The notes beneath the pieces were generated by a model. It had not been told where the DNA came from and did no database searches. It saw nothing but the letters and a program-made list of their open reading frames with translations. Positions 40,617-52,128 of a stretch of DNA of 64,000 nucleotides are shown here, piece by piece; within the stretch, counting starts at the first letter, position 1, and each line of letters opens with the position of its first letter. The translations under genes and the position numbers were made by a program. Source of the DNA: Adineta vaga (Eukaryota; Rotifera); NCBI GenBank assembly GCA_021613535.1, contig CP075497.1, positions 8,122,001-8,186,000 on the forward strand, read 5' to 3'.

Positions 40617-41607
40617 TCACTTTTGCTCGTCATCAACATCTTGTACTTCATTGTTACCGTTCTCATTATCACCAGGCATGTCAGTTGTCCATAAAGTTAG
40701 ATTGTCTCGTAAAAGTTGCATGATTAATGTTGAATCTAAAACAATAACATTGATCAACAATCAGAAATTGAATCATTAATCAAACCTTTGTATGTATCTT
40801 CATTCAATGTTTCTAATTCCGCAATCGCATCATCAAATGCCTTTTAAAATAAATACGAGAAACGTTTTCTTGGTAAAAAAAAAAAAGAAGAAACAAATTA
40901 ACATACTTGTTTAGCTAATCGACAAGCTCGATCAGGTGTATTGAGAATTTCATAATAAAATACCGAAAAATTCAAAGCTAAACCAAGTCGAATAGGATGT
41001 GTTGGTGGTAATTCATTTTGTGCAATATCATTGGCTTTTGTATATGCAACAAGTGCATTTTCTGCTGCTTCTTTTCGATCTTCTTGAGTTGCAAATTCCG
41101 CTTTATAACGATGATAATCACCTTTCATTTTTAAATAGAATACTTTACTTTCACCTGATGTTGCATTTGGTAAAAGATGTTTATCAAGTAAATCAAGAAT
41201 GTCTTGACAAATATCACGTAGTTCTTTTTCAACCTAAATTTAATTATCATTTTATCAAGTACAAATACTTTTCATTAAGCATACCTGTGAGCGATATTTC
41301 TTTGTCATTGCTAATTTACTAGTTTCCGCTTTACTCTCTTCCTTACTTTCAATATTAGTTATAATTCGCCATGATGCTCGTCGTGCACCAATTAAATTTT
41401 TATATGCTACGGAAAGTAAATTTCGTTCCTCAACAGTTAATTCTTGATCCATTTTGCCAACTTTTTTCATTGAATCAACCATTTCTATCAATAGGAAATT
41501 TTTGAAATAGGTACCAATGAAAAACAACTTATCTGTTTACCTTCATAACGTTCAGCTTGTTCAGCTAATTTTGCTTGATAAACATCGTCATCACGTGTCG
41601 CAGGCAT
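40617..41607 (-). CDS. YWHAE: 14-3-3 protein, epsilon type
   Basis: Cytosolic dimeric adaptor that binds phosphoserine/phosphothreonine motifs. Exons: 41607-41541, 41484-41285, 41233-40907, 40840-40786, 40735-40617; 768 nt, 255 residues, exactly the length of human 14-3-3 epsilon. Seen: [20 protein letters not shown], the phosphopeptide-pocket motif [24 protein letters not shown] with its Arg-Tyr pair, [36 protein letters not shown] and [16 protein letters not shown]. Epsilon is favoured by [16 protein letters not shown] and by the absence of the Arg-Tyr-Leu pattern of the zeta/beta group. The acidic tail is short. Intact and well conserved. Confidence 0.97.
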
Positions 41608-41963
41608 GATTATGAAAAGAATCGAATCGAAAGAGAATTGATCAGAAAAGGCAAATGTTAACTAGTAGACCGCAAATATGTTAAACAAAAGAACAGCGAC
41701 TGTTGACTAGGAACCATATTGTTTCGTTGAACAATTCACTCTTCATGAATTAAATAATGCGGAAGAGATGAAGAAAATTCAAAGAAGTTTTTCAATTGAA
41801 TTTAAAAACTTAAATGAGAAAGAATTTAAATTGAGAATTTTTGTTTTTTCTTATCAAAAAATTCTTAAACATGACATCTGCAGATGGCGGAACAATATGT
41901 ATCTATGAATTGATCATTCTTTTGACATATATTCGATTGTAAAAAACAAACAGTTCGCCTTTT

Positions 41964-42910
41964 TTAACATGGTTGCTGAGTTCCATTTGGAATATTTTGG
42001 TGACAAAATCTCGTATAATTTGCCTTCTCTTCCTGGGAAATTTCTACAGCTTGTGTATCGAAGCATACGTCACTTTTATTATTAATATTATGTAAATTCA
42101 ATTCCATACGAATCATATGACCATTTTTATATTGTGGTTCATGTGGATCTGGATAACCATTAGGTATAAATTGATTGCATAGAAAACCACATCGATTATA
42201 TAATTTCTGTGCACGACAGTTTTCGTAGTTAGCGTGTAATTGAACATAACGTGTAACAGATTTGCTCACTTTAATCTTGATGAATGAAATAAAAAAAAAA
42301 CAAATTTTGATTTCGCTCTTTAAAAATGAATTTACCACATGATTTATAAATTGATTGAGAAGAATGGATGCTAATCGATTTTGACGATCTTCAGGTAACA
42401 CACTGATAAAACATATATATGGATATGGTAGTTTTGGTGATGGATACTTCATTGTTCCAAATATCATAGCACGCCAATTTTCTGGATGATCAATAAATGT
42501 TAGTGCATACATAATTGGACATTTTGGAATATATGGTTCATAATTTGATTTATTGAACAATGATCGACGTAAGAAATTAGCTAAAAGTTTATATTGGTGT
42601 TCAGGATTTCTTTTTGTTAAGATATTCAATTGATATAATTCATAACGATCACGATATATATTCTTATTTACACGAGTATAATGAATATGTGTTGGATTAT
42701 CTAAAGATAAATTCATCTATGAATGATGATTTTCTTTGGTAAAAGATTCCGAAAATAAATACTTTTTTCTGATAGATTTTTAACCAATAATATTGCTGTA
42801 AGAATAACAATAATTGAAACGACTATTATGATACCGAGTGTCTTAAATATACATCGATTTCTAGATGAATTCTTTCGTTGAGCTTCTACTAAGTCTAATG
42901 GATAATTCAT
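41964..42910 (-). CDS. Membrane-anchored GNAT-family acetyltransferase
   Basis: Exons: 42910-42785, 42716-42336, 42275-41964; 819 nt, 272 residues, all joins in phase 0. A short cytoplasmic N-terminus is followed by one hydrophobic helix (IIIVVSIIVILTAILLV) and a GNAT fold: ICFISVLPEDRQNRLASILL is motif A, with Arg where the acetyl-CoA loop usually has Gly, and ENCRAQKLYNRCGF is motif B (cf. N..A..LYek.GF). A type II membrane topology would place the enzyme in a secretory compartment. The substrate is unknown. The first intron (68 bp) is inferred; without it, exon 1 would end as a 65-residue peptide overlapping a separate 249-residue frame that begins with ATG at 42716. Confidence 0.72.
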
Positions 42911-43205
42911 ACAAACTTATAGATGATAATTGAACTGAATTGGTTTGGTTTGAAATGTTTTCGCGCAATAGAATAGTTATAAAAAATATAAGATTCGTAG
43001 ACAAAAATAATAAGACGGAATGAAAATTTGATGATTTTTATTTTGTATTGTTCGTGAATAAATTAAAGATGAAATTTTATTTTACTACAAAAAGAAAACG
43101 AATAAGAATGAACCATATCAAGAAATGAAATTAATAATCTGACTGAAATAGTTCAAAAAGAAAAGAATGAATGTTTTAATTGAAGTTTGTGTTAAATGAT
43201 TTTAT

Positions 43206-44677
43206 CTAGTAGACGAGTTGTTGTGCCAATGGATTAAACATTGGTTGTTGACTCGGATAACTATGGGTTGGTGTACCAAGAGTATTACCAGAACCTACCA
43301 TTGGCATGCCACTTGGAATCATTCTACCTTGTTGCATCATTGGACGATATCCATATGACATTCCTTGATGTGCTGGATACATATATGTTTGAGGAACATA
43401 ATTTGTTGGTAATGGTGGAATTGATTGAGGAGCGGTTAATTGTTGCATTGATGATTGCATTTGCACAGGTCGATACATAACTTGTTGTTGAGCAGGTTGT
43501 TGTTGCATCATTCCCATCGATTGTACAGGTTGTTGCTGCATCATTCCCATCGATTGTACAGGTTGTTGCTGCATCATTCCCATCGATTGTACAGGTTGTT
43601 GCTGCATCATTCCCATCGATTGAACGGGCTGTTGTTGCATCATTCCCATCGATTGTACAGGTTGTTGCTGCATCATTCCCATTGATTGAACGGGTTGTTG
43701 TTGCATGACACCCATGGCTTGCATTTGTTGTGGTTGTAAAACACCCATGGATTGCATCTGTTGCGACGATGGCATCATCATCATTGTTGTTTGTGGCATA
43801 GGTGCTCCCATTGGTACTGGTTGAGCATATTCAAAACTTGATCCTGATGAAAAACTTGGATCATTATCCATATTACCATGATATGCAATGGGTCGTCCGA
43901 TTGAACCTGCAATAGAATGATTTCGATAAGGATTACCACTTGCCATTACACCATTTGAAAATGAAGGTAATCCATTGCATTGATTACTAAATGGTGAACC
44001 AGGTTGACTATAACCACTTCGAAGTGGTCGATCGACTTTAATAACTCTAATAAAAATAAATATCTACATAGTTGTTTTATTAAAACAAAAGAAAAAACCT
44101 TGTTCGAACAATTGGTGGTGGTGCTTCTTCTTGCATTTCTTTTTGAATAATACGCGGTGGTGGTGTACGTGGTTGTTCAATAACACGTTCAACAATTTCC
44201 TGAGCTTGTGGTCGAATAATAACCTAATGAATATAAACGATATTCAAATGATAATGTTTCTTTTCTAGATTGAAAATTTCATACTCGTTCCATAACAGGT
44301 GCTTCTGGTGTTGGAGCACGTTCGACGACTCGTTTAATAATTGGTGGTGGAGTTGGTGCACGAACAACATCACGTGGACATCGTCTTTCTCGTGTTATCA
44401 TTCGACCACGATATTCATATTCATCACCACTTTCACTATCGGATGAAAATGATCCCGGTGAATATGACCTAAGAAGAGAATGTATTTTTGTAAGAAAAAC
44501 AAAAGATCCATATTCAAAAGTATCGACGTATTACCGTCGTTGATAATTAGCATACATATTCGTTGGAATACCAGTTGTATATCCGTTTAACATTGATGGA
44601 TCAACACCATAACCATTTGTAGGAGGTGCTGCAGAAACGGCTGGTGCTCCATTGGGATAGACATAACGATAGGACAT
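43206..44677 (-). CDS. Pro/Gln/Met-rich protein with 11-residue repeats
   Basis: Exons: 44677-44535, 44468-44285, 44223-44099, 44046-43206; 1293 nt, 430 residues. Not recognised. The N-terminal half carries charged Val/Ile-Pro segments (RVVERAPTPEAP, ERVIEQPRTPPPRIIQKE) reminiscent of alveolin-type filament repeats, with a Ser/Asp patch before them. The C-terminal half is low complexity with about six copies of an 11-residue unit, QQPVQSMGMMQ in one register, then a Tyr/Met/Pro-rich end. No signal peptide or membrane helix. A structural or phase-separating role is conceivable but only a guess. Confidence 0.7.
43496..43700. repeat. 33-bp minisatellite inside a coding exon
   Basis: About six near-identical 33-bp units encoding QQPVQSMGMMQ on the minus strand. 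Units differ mostly at synonymous positions (GGTTGTTGCTGC against GGTTGTTGTTGC, ATCGATTGTACA against ATTGATTGAACG), which indicates recent duplication with maintained frame. Confidence 0.9.
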
Positions 44678-45387
44678 CTCTTTTTCTCTATATGCACTTA
44701 AACAAAGTAATGTGTTTGTATTAACGTGAAACGAATGTTGTTGAACAGATCAGTACTTTCATTTGTCGACCGTCTCCGTTTCGCTTCAGTTCACTGCGTA
44801 CATATATACGTACAGATAACGATCATTTATGTGAAGAGAGAAAGAATGTGGTCAAAATAGAGGGAAATATCGCGAAGACGAGACGGTGACCTCCTCATCA
44901 TTTTGTTTTATACTTTACATACCATCACGATACAAGGTGAACACATGATTATATTTATTCATCGATAAATCAAAAACAAGAAAGAAAGCAATATTGAACC
45001 ATTTAATATCTTTCTTTCATTATCTTTTGTCTCCTACACTTTTTTGATAAGCCTTTCAAAATTGATACGTTTCATGATTGTTATAAAATATTCATTAATA
45101 TTTTGACATTATATAAAATAGAAAACAAAAAGGAGGTTGATTAGCCATTATGATAGAATATCATTATCTATCCTACGCTTTTTGTTTCTTTAATCAAAAT
45201 AAAAGAAATAATTCTTTTTTAAGACATAAAATTCGAGATGACATTCCATCTGATGGTTTCACAGTTTTTTTATTCATATTATCCATTATACAGAATATTC
45301 AAAGTTCTAGACATGTTTACAGATGTTATTTCGTATTTAACATGAAAAATAAACTGTGTATGTGATCATATGTTAGGAGTCTAGTTT
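44678..45387. other. Intergenic, nothing recognised
   Basis: Five-prime flank of the Pro/Gln/Met-rich gene and 3' flank of the first neuropeptide gene (its AATAAA-like signal would lie near 45350). A 71-residue frame at 45150-45365 is Phe/Ile/Asn-rich and unconvincing. Confidence 0.45.
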
Positions 45388-45702
45388 TTATTCGAGACTT
45401 CGTTTACCCAAGCCTGATGCAAATTTAACTGATGCTAATCGTTTACCCAATCCTGACGCGAATTTTGCAGCTGCCAAACGTTTGCCAAGACCACTGGCAA
45501 ATTTCGCTGATACTAATCGTTTGCCAAGTCCACTGGCGAATTTTGCTGTAGCCAAACGTTTCGCTACATCAAAGTCTTCACTACTTACATCATCCAATTG
45601 TTCATCACTGTATAGAAATGATGTTGATTCTACAACAGTATTGAAATGAAAAAGAACTAGAATAGCAAGTACACCAGCAATAAGAAGGAATTGTGTCTGC
45701 AT
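45388..45702 (-). CDS. Neuropeptide precursor with four amidated KFASGL peptides
   Basis: 104-residue prepropeptide. The ATG at 45702 opens a hydrophobic signal sequence (QFLLIAGVLAILVLFHF), followed by an acidic spacer (SDEQLDDVSSEDFD). Then come four tandem units bounded by Lys-Arg: LATAKFASGLG, LVSAKFASGLG, LAAAKFASGLG and LASVKFASGLG, each followed by KR. Dibasic cleavage and conversion of the C-terminal Gly to an amide would release four decapeptides ending FASGL-amide. The F-x-x-GL-amide end recalls buccalin/allatostatin A peptides of molluscs and arthropods, but the Lys-Phe-Ala-Ser core is not a family I can name. An acceptor-like TTTATTTCAG (AG at 45764-45763) lies upstream, consistent with a leader intron or trans-splicing. 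Confidence 0.88.
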   Translation of the reverse strand: MQTQFLLIAGVLAILVLFHFNTVVESTSFLYSDEQLDDVSSEDFDVAKRLATAKFASGLGKRLVSAKFASGLGKRLAAAKFASGLGKRLASVKFASGLGKRSLE

Positions 45703-48294
45703 AGTTGTCCAAAATAAATTATAGGATAATATAGATGTTGATAATAAACTGCTTAACAAAAACTGAAATAAAAGAAAAACAACAAGTTTCAATTACAAAT
45801 CATCTCACAAACTTTATAGCATTCAATCAATCACTTAGTAAAACAAAAGTAAGATATAAATTTCGTCAATAAAAATTCACAGAAATTCTCTAGAGAGATA
45901 ATATAGACATCGTCTAGTGAAGCATATTTATGTTATGAATTTTTGGGAATGTGTGTATGTCAGTAATAACGATGCATGAATAACACGTATTCAACACAAA
46001 TTTCTTTTTTTTTCTAGAACTACAATATATGTCAGCTTCCGCAAAGATAAACAACTCGACATATTCGCTTTTCTTTTATTCTTCCTTTATCCTTGCTTAT
46101 TCTTTTATTTCTACTCGTATTATAATGAAAAGCAACACAATAACAATAATAACTATGGGCTAGCAAGTGAATTGAATATGAACGTCTCAACAACCAACAC
46201 TAATTCTAGTTTGTTTGCATTCATCCGTTCGTTTCCTTTAAGCTCTCTATGTTCATTAGAATTAATCGAAGACATTTTCAAACAAATGTAAACATCATTA
46301 ATTGTTTTCAAGGCCAGTTGATACCTCAAATAATTGTATAAATTTTTTTAATGAAAGATTTACACATAGAGAAAAGAAAATTTTCCAAACGATGAATGAA
46401 AGAATGTACTGAAGTAGTACAAAAGAATAATATAAAAATGTCGAAGGATCTCTTCATGAAAAGATTAGTATCTATACAAAATAATGAATTTGATCAATCA
46501 AAATCTTATCATCTGATTATCTAGAGAATACAAATGATATTTAGTACATTTCGAAACTTACTATTAATTAATCTGATATGTTACTTTAGTACAAATTTAC
46601 GTTAGAGATGTATAAATAGTAACGTATAACCTACCTGTTCTCTTCGAATTTAAAATACCAAAACTGAACTTCTTTTCGTGTTGAAATTATCAGAAAGAAT
46701 CGGATACAATTGTTCACACACTCTTTTCCTATATAAATAAAACTTGAAATGAACTGAGAAGAAGAAAAGGAGGAAAAAAACCGTCGAGTCTCTTATTTTT
46801 CTTTCTATTTACTCTAGTTTGACTTTACTATGCCATCATCGGTGATAGATAAAAGAATCGATGTAAAATTTTCCTCTCATCTCTTTCGATTATTCTATGT
46901 AAAATCTAATCAAAAATTAGAATATGCAATACACATGTCAAAAGAATATCTCCTCTGGCTTTTGTTCGTCTGATCTATTGCATAAAATATTGATCGTATA
47001 GAAGCGTGCAGAAAAAAAAGGAAATTAAAGACAATAATTATATTCTTCTCCTGCTTTTTGCTGATGATTTTCTGCTTATATGTTATATTCAATCTGAATA
47101 ATACATTGGAGAGCTGAAATTTATCTATTTCAATCAAATCTCTACATCTCTTTGTTTTTCTCAAATGATGTGATATCTAATTAGCTAAATTATATTCTTC
47201 TGCATGAATAATATTTGCTGTAAAAAAAGAGAAAAATTATAATCAGACGACGATTGGTTTTTTCTCTCTTTGGAATATTTTCTTCCTGATATAGAAATAA
47301 TTGATAAACAATGAAACGGGATTGAATTTTGAAGAAAAAAAAAGAACAAGTTCATAAAGTGGAAGATAGATATGATTTTGTAAAAGGGAATAACTATTAC
47401 TTCAGCAAATCGGAGCAGCTGTCAACTGATAATGGTTAAGTGAATAATCGAGACTTTTTCGGTATACATCATACAATGAAGGTTTAATTATTGACTTTAC
47501 TTAGTACTTTTCAATTTTCTTGTCATCATCAACTGACTTAGATGTGAGAAACGGATGATTTCATTCGGTTCTTAGTACCCATGAAGAAATATAAACATCT
47601 AACTATAACTTGTGATGAATATTGTTCGAAATATTTGTTTGTTTTCCTATTTAGATTAACACTCGCAAAAATATTAAATAATATTTTTCTTCGTCCTTTG
47701 CTCACAAATGTAAACAGACGAACTTTCTGTTCAAAATCATTTTACTCATGGAGATATCTGATGTAATGTTGAACCTCAATCTTTACTTAGAGGATGAATA
47801 GAATAAAACTAAATAGTATTATCCAGATTGATCGAGCTTATCAATGATTACAAATCTACTCAATGTTTACTTTCGGATATCTAAGAGGTTTCATTGGAAC
47901 TGTATTATTATGATAAAGACATACAGGATTTTGAAGAAAATGGACATGATCATTCAATGAATAATCAAATTGTTCTGTCGCTTAGTCAAACAATTAACTA
48001 AAATTACGTTATTTGATTTGGATTGTATATGTATTTTTTCGGATATATAATAGTTGACATTTCTATATAATCAATAAATATATTTACAACTGATTATTAA
48101 GTTGTCAATCATTTTATGAAAGAAAAATAACCGTTAAAGAACAGCGAAAAAGAAAATCTCAACAAATTTTTCGTTTTTTTTCTACTTATAAAATCAATTA
48201 TGTCAAAAGTATTGAATTTTTCCTTTTCATTCAAAGAAAGTCAATCGACAATTGAATAAACATACGTATTTTTCTTCTTCTTCTTCTTTTCGTT
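45703..48294. other. Intergenic 2.6 kb, nothing recognised
   Basis: AT-rich, with no convincing frame on either strand (small frames at 46910-47164 and 47581-47766 are Ile/Phe/Lys-rich). A (TTC)n run at 48271-48288 immediately precedes the next ATG and may be its pyrimidine tract. Confidence 0.4.
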
Positions 48295-48654
48295 ATGAAT
48301 TTCAATCCTGATACAAAACATGACCATCTACTTCCATCATATACGGATACTCAAATACATGATATTCTTGTTCTGATTGGATTTCTTACCGTATGTGTAA
48401 TATTATTTATTTTAATCATACAATTTTTTATCAAAGTACGAGAACTTTATCGTCAAAGTGAACCAAAAATATCATATGGAAAACTCGTCAATAAAACTAA
48501 TCAACAATGTCGATGTCTTCCAACATTTCAATGTATAAAACCAACTTATCAGATATCAGATTCATCTCCATATTATGAACAAGTCAATAATTCAGTTTAT
48601 CGGATTATTAACTCTCGAACTTCTTCTTCGTGTATTCGTGTACATATTATTTAA
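48295..48654 (+). CDS. Small single-pass membrane protein, unknown
   Basis: Uninterrupted 119-residue frame from an ATG. Hydrophilic N-terminus (about 25 residues, His/Asp-rich), one strong membrane helix (ILVLIGFLTVCVILFILIIQ), then a basic flank (KVRELYRQSEPK) and a cysteine-containing tail (QQCRCLPTFQCIKP). The positive-inside rule predicts an outside N-terminus and a cytoplasmic tail. No family recognised. Complexity and codon use look coding, and an AATAAA lies near 48690. Confidence 0.55.
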   Translation: MNFNPDTKHDHLLPSYTDTQIHDILVLIGFLTVCVILFILIIQFFIKVRELYRQSEPKISYGKLVNKTNQQCRCLPTFQCIKPTYQISDSSPYYEQVNNSVYRIINSRTSSSCIRVHII

Positions 48655-48943
48655 TAAAATTTTGTTTTCACTCTGTTATTATATGCATGAATAATAAAGA
48701 AAGAAAATGAGTTTATCTCGAGATTTGATTTGTATTCTTGAATACAATTGAAAAACTGATGATTCGATTAGCTAATGATAAAATACAAATGAGAATCTTA
48801 CTTTTTGTTTTTTTTATTTATTTAATAGATTCAATGACATGTAGAATAATCTCATCATGATTTCATTTGACAGAGTATCATAGTAATAAAGTCATTGAAT
48901 AGAAAAAGAAACTTTTGTTTTGATAGTATTGTTCTTTCTTGAT

Positions 48944-49231
48944 CTAATGTTTGTTTTCGACTTCAGATTGACTATGTGCAGCATCAGCCATATCAGTGTC
49001 GGTTAATGCCGATCGTTTCCAAAATTTTCGTTGTGACATACGTTTCCAAAATCGTGATTTTGCTGCTCGTGCACTGAGAATATGAGCGGGATAATAATTA
49101 TCAAAATCTTCCCAATCAATATTTTCAACAGCTGCATTACCATCGTTATCTGGTGACGAACTCGATGAAAGAGTAATGCCAATGAAAGCAATAAATAAAA
49201 ATAAAATTGTATTGATTAATGTCGTACGCAT
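48944..49231 (-). CDS. Putative neuropeptide precursor with paired FWKR sites
   Basis: 95-residue frame with a signal peptide (INTILFLFIAFIGITLSSS), an acidic spacer (NIDWEDFDNYYPAHILSA) and a basic processing region, RAAKSRFWKRMSQRKFWKRS. Two short peptides would be cut at Lys-Arg, both ending in Phe-Trp (SRFW and MSQRKFW, or shorter). There is no Gly before the dibasic sites, so the ends would be free acids. The order signal, acidic spacer, repeated peptide and basic cleavage is typical of invertebrate prohormones. The F-W-K trio resembles the core of somatostatin/urotensin peptides, but the flanking cysteines are missing, so I do not assign it there. Confidence 0.6.
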   Translation of the reverse strand: MRTTLINTILFLFIAFIGITLSSSSSPDNDGNAAVENIDWEDFDNYYPAHILSARAAKSRFWKRMSQRKFWKRSALTDTDMADAAHSQSEVENKH

Positions 49232-52128
49232 GATGACTAAAATATTGTATTATGGATTATGAAATTGAAGGAAATAAAAAAAACTTTGTTTTACCTAAGT
49301 TTTTGGAAGATTGAGATAGATGTATGAAAAGATAGATAATCGAATGTTGAATAAAAATAATAATGAAAAGAGAAGAGAAATAACTTCGATATTAATATCT
49401 CTCAATTTTCTCTTTTTACAGATATGGGAATTTCTATTTTTCTCGCTTCCTGTTCCTCTTTTTTTTTGTCTCTCCAATCACGTATGTTGAAAAATATCTT
49501 TTCTAGTTTTCACGGATGGAATACAAGATATATCCTTCTTGATAAATCTTCACCAAATGCAACTAAATATCTCATCAATTTTTCAGTGTAAATAAAAATT
49601 TTCAAAAATCAATCAAATTGATTTATATTTATCCAGTAAGACTTCATCATTTCAATTAAAGAATCTTACTCATCTATCGATAGATACAATCAATGTGCGC
49701 GAAAAGAGAAAGAGAATGAATAGGAAACATCGGTATTCATAGCATGTAAGTTTCATGCACAATCTCTATGTATATGTTAATGGCTATTATTGAAATGGAA
49801 TTAACAAGAGTAAAAATCGTGAAGGGTTACGGGTCTAAATCGGAAACTAAAGAGCATTAATTATTCGAGATCAAACAACATCAAAGTTAATATGAGATTT
49901 TTCCGGTTTTATCACTTGAGAGAAAGCAAAATTAGAGAACGTTTTTTGTTAAATAATCATTCAAATAGACTACGATTATTGGATATGGATTGCATTAATT
50001 TAATAAAGAAACAATGAAAATGAAAGTAACCTTTATTTATGACTCTGTGGTAATTGAAAAAAATGTCATGATGAACATGATCTTGTACTGCATATCAGTA
50101 TCAATTGATCTGAGCAATTTGAACAAACGTTTTGCCTTCGTAGTATGTTATTTTCACACGTTAAAGTGACTTTATTTACGTATAATTCTAAAGAAAGGTC
50201 GAGAAAATTATTATGCATATCTGTATTGCTGTTTGTTTCCTCATTGTTATTATCAGGCAAATGATGTGTCGTGCATTTAGTAATTTTATTCAAAATAACC
50301 GTAATTTGATGAAAAAATCTTATCTATGTCAACGGAAGATTACTCTATTTGACTTTTTTTTGTGTATATGCTCCTACGTGATGTAGACCAATGAACCGAA
50401 TGCATTGTGTAATTTACATTGCAATAAAATGACTTACATCTTGAGAAAGGAATATAATAGATTCTTCGATAAAATGTCTTGTGCATTTTGTTATTTTAAT
50501 TATCACTGTATGTTTTGGGTATTCACTTGTCATATTTTTGCACATCATTTATTAAAGATAATATTTATTTATAAGTCATATAGTTCATTATTACTAATCG
50601 ATAAGTTTGTTTTGATAAATCTAACTTTATTCATTGACTACCAATTCTAATATGAGAATGACGAAGATATATCAAAATAAAATTCAATCACTGTTTTTTC
50701 CTCATTACTCGACCTGGATTTCATCATCTATGATTTAACACAGAAATTCAACATGTAATGTTCTTATTACAACTCAATAATGACATTTAAGGTAAACTTC
50801 ACACATCAATTCGATCGGACATCATCTATTTTTTTTCGAATTTTTCATTCGATTTCAATAAAAAAAAGATATATATTATATTGTTCTTTGAATACTTTTG
50901 ACTAAACTAAATGAACATTTGATTATGTATGTATTAATATAGAAATCTGATTGTCTTCTTCCTTATACTAATGAGTTTTATAAATCTCTTTTGTTCGAGT
51001 GTTTTCAAAGAGAATGTTCAATAAAAATTGATTTCTTTTTCTTTCTTGTGCAATGATATGATTTGAAGGTTTTTTTGATTGACAATTGTTTCTCTGAACA
51101 CTCCCGGAAGGTAAAAATAGACATAATAATCATTTTATTCAATCATATGAAATTTACCACAAGATATAAAAGAAAACGACCTTCAACAAATGATTTCAAG
51201 TTGCTTTTTTTTCAGAAGAAAAAGTGCAAAAGTTCTTAACAATCATTTCCATTGGATTTCTTCAAAACAAATGAACAAATTAACTGTTGAGACATACAAA
51301 CTTCAAGTAAAAATTTAATTGACATCAATCAAATAATGTACTTAAAGGAAAAGAAAAAGAAAACTCCGATCGATCAAATAAATAAAAATATTCGAGAAGA
51401 TTTACTCAATTAATAATTCTATTGCATGTCAAAGAGAGAAAAGTTATTTGCAATTAATAATCATTCATTATTAGTAGAGAAATTAGTTAAATTGCTGTTT
51501 TGTTTTCAATACCTTGTTGAAATTTGTTCTAAAAAATGTCAAATAATTTCAATTTTATGTTATTATTATTAGTAATAGTAGTAGTAGTAGTAGTATCAGC
51601 AGTATTTCTCCATCTGTCTTTGTCTTCGAAAACTGAACAGTGTACTCCAGCAGTAATGAGCGCAGAGAGCAAATGCAAAAGAAACAAGAAAGAAAAAAAA
51701 AACGAGACAATGACAATGACGAAAAAAAAGGAGAAGAAAAGAATGAATAGCAAATAAAAATGGAAAGAAGAAGAAGAAAAAAATCTCACATTCACTCACA
51801 AATACACAAGTTTTTTATATTTATGATGATAGAACAATAAAGACTTTAGCTTATTTGAAAATTCGATCAAGATTTTTTTCTTATTGACTTTTTTCCTTAG
51901 TAAAGGAAAAAGAAAAGGTAAATCTCTTTCTTTTTCTCTCTCTCTCTCCTTTGCTTTCTCCTGCTATGTCTTATGCACATACACCGGGGTATCTGCTCGT
52001 AGCCTGATTATTTTCAAATTGAGAAAAAGAAAACTTGTGATGGAATTTAAAGAGAAAAAAAACTTGAGGAATGAATGATAAAATATCACAAGAAAGAGAA
52101 GGAGAGAGAGAGAAGAAAACAAATGAAA
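49232..52128. other. Intergenic 2.9 kb, weak frames only
   Basis: No gene I can support. A minus-strand frame at 50066-50293 ends in a Cys-containing stretch (CSNCSDQLILICSTRSC) and has better complexity than its neighbours, but it lacks an ATG at its start. The frame at 51536-51757 reads a (GTA)n tract as poly-Val and is rejected. From 51650 to 52120 the DNA is purine/pyrimidine-biased, with (GA)n and (CT)n tracts. Confidence 0.4.

Noticed and set aside
42713-42910. Stand-alone 65-residue membrane peptide
   Set aside because: A phase-0 intron joins its first 42 codons to the GNAT frame exactly, so a single membrane-anchored enzyme is simpler; not excluded without transcripts.
43455-43685. 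Plus-strand frame with regular His-Arg-Leu-Tyr-Arg repeats
   Set aside because: Antisense reading of the 33-bp minisatellite in the minus-strand gene; the repeat explains the regular peptide.
43496-43700. Direct repeats resembling a CRISPR array
   Set aside because: Units are contiguous with no unique spacers, stay in a coding frame and lie in a eukaryotic gene.
50066-50293. 75-residue minus-strand frame with a Cys-containing end
   Set aside because: No ATG at the start of the frame, no convincing acceptor and no family; kept only as a note in the intergenic entry.
51529-51799. Overlapping frames with poly-Val or poly-Phe, one looking like a signal peptide
   Set aside because: They read a (GTA)n tract and purine-rich simple sequence; hydrophobicity is a by-product of composition.
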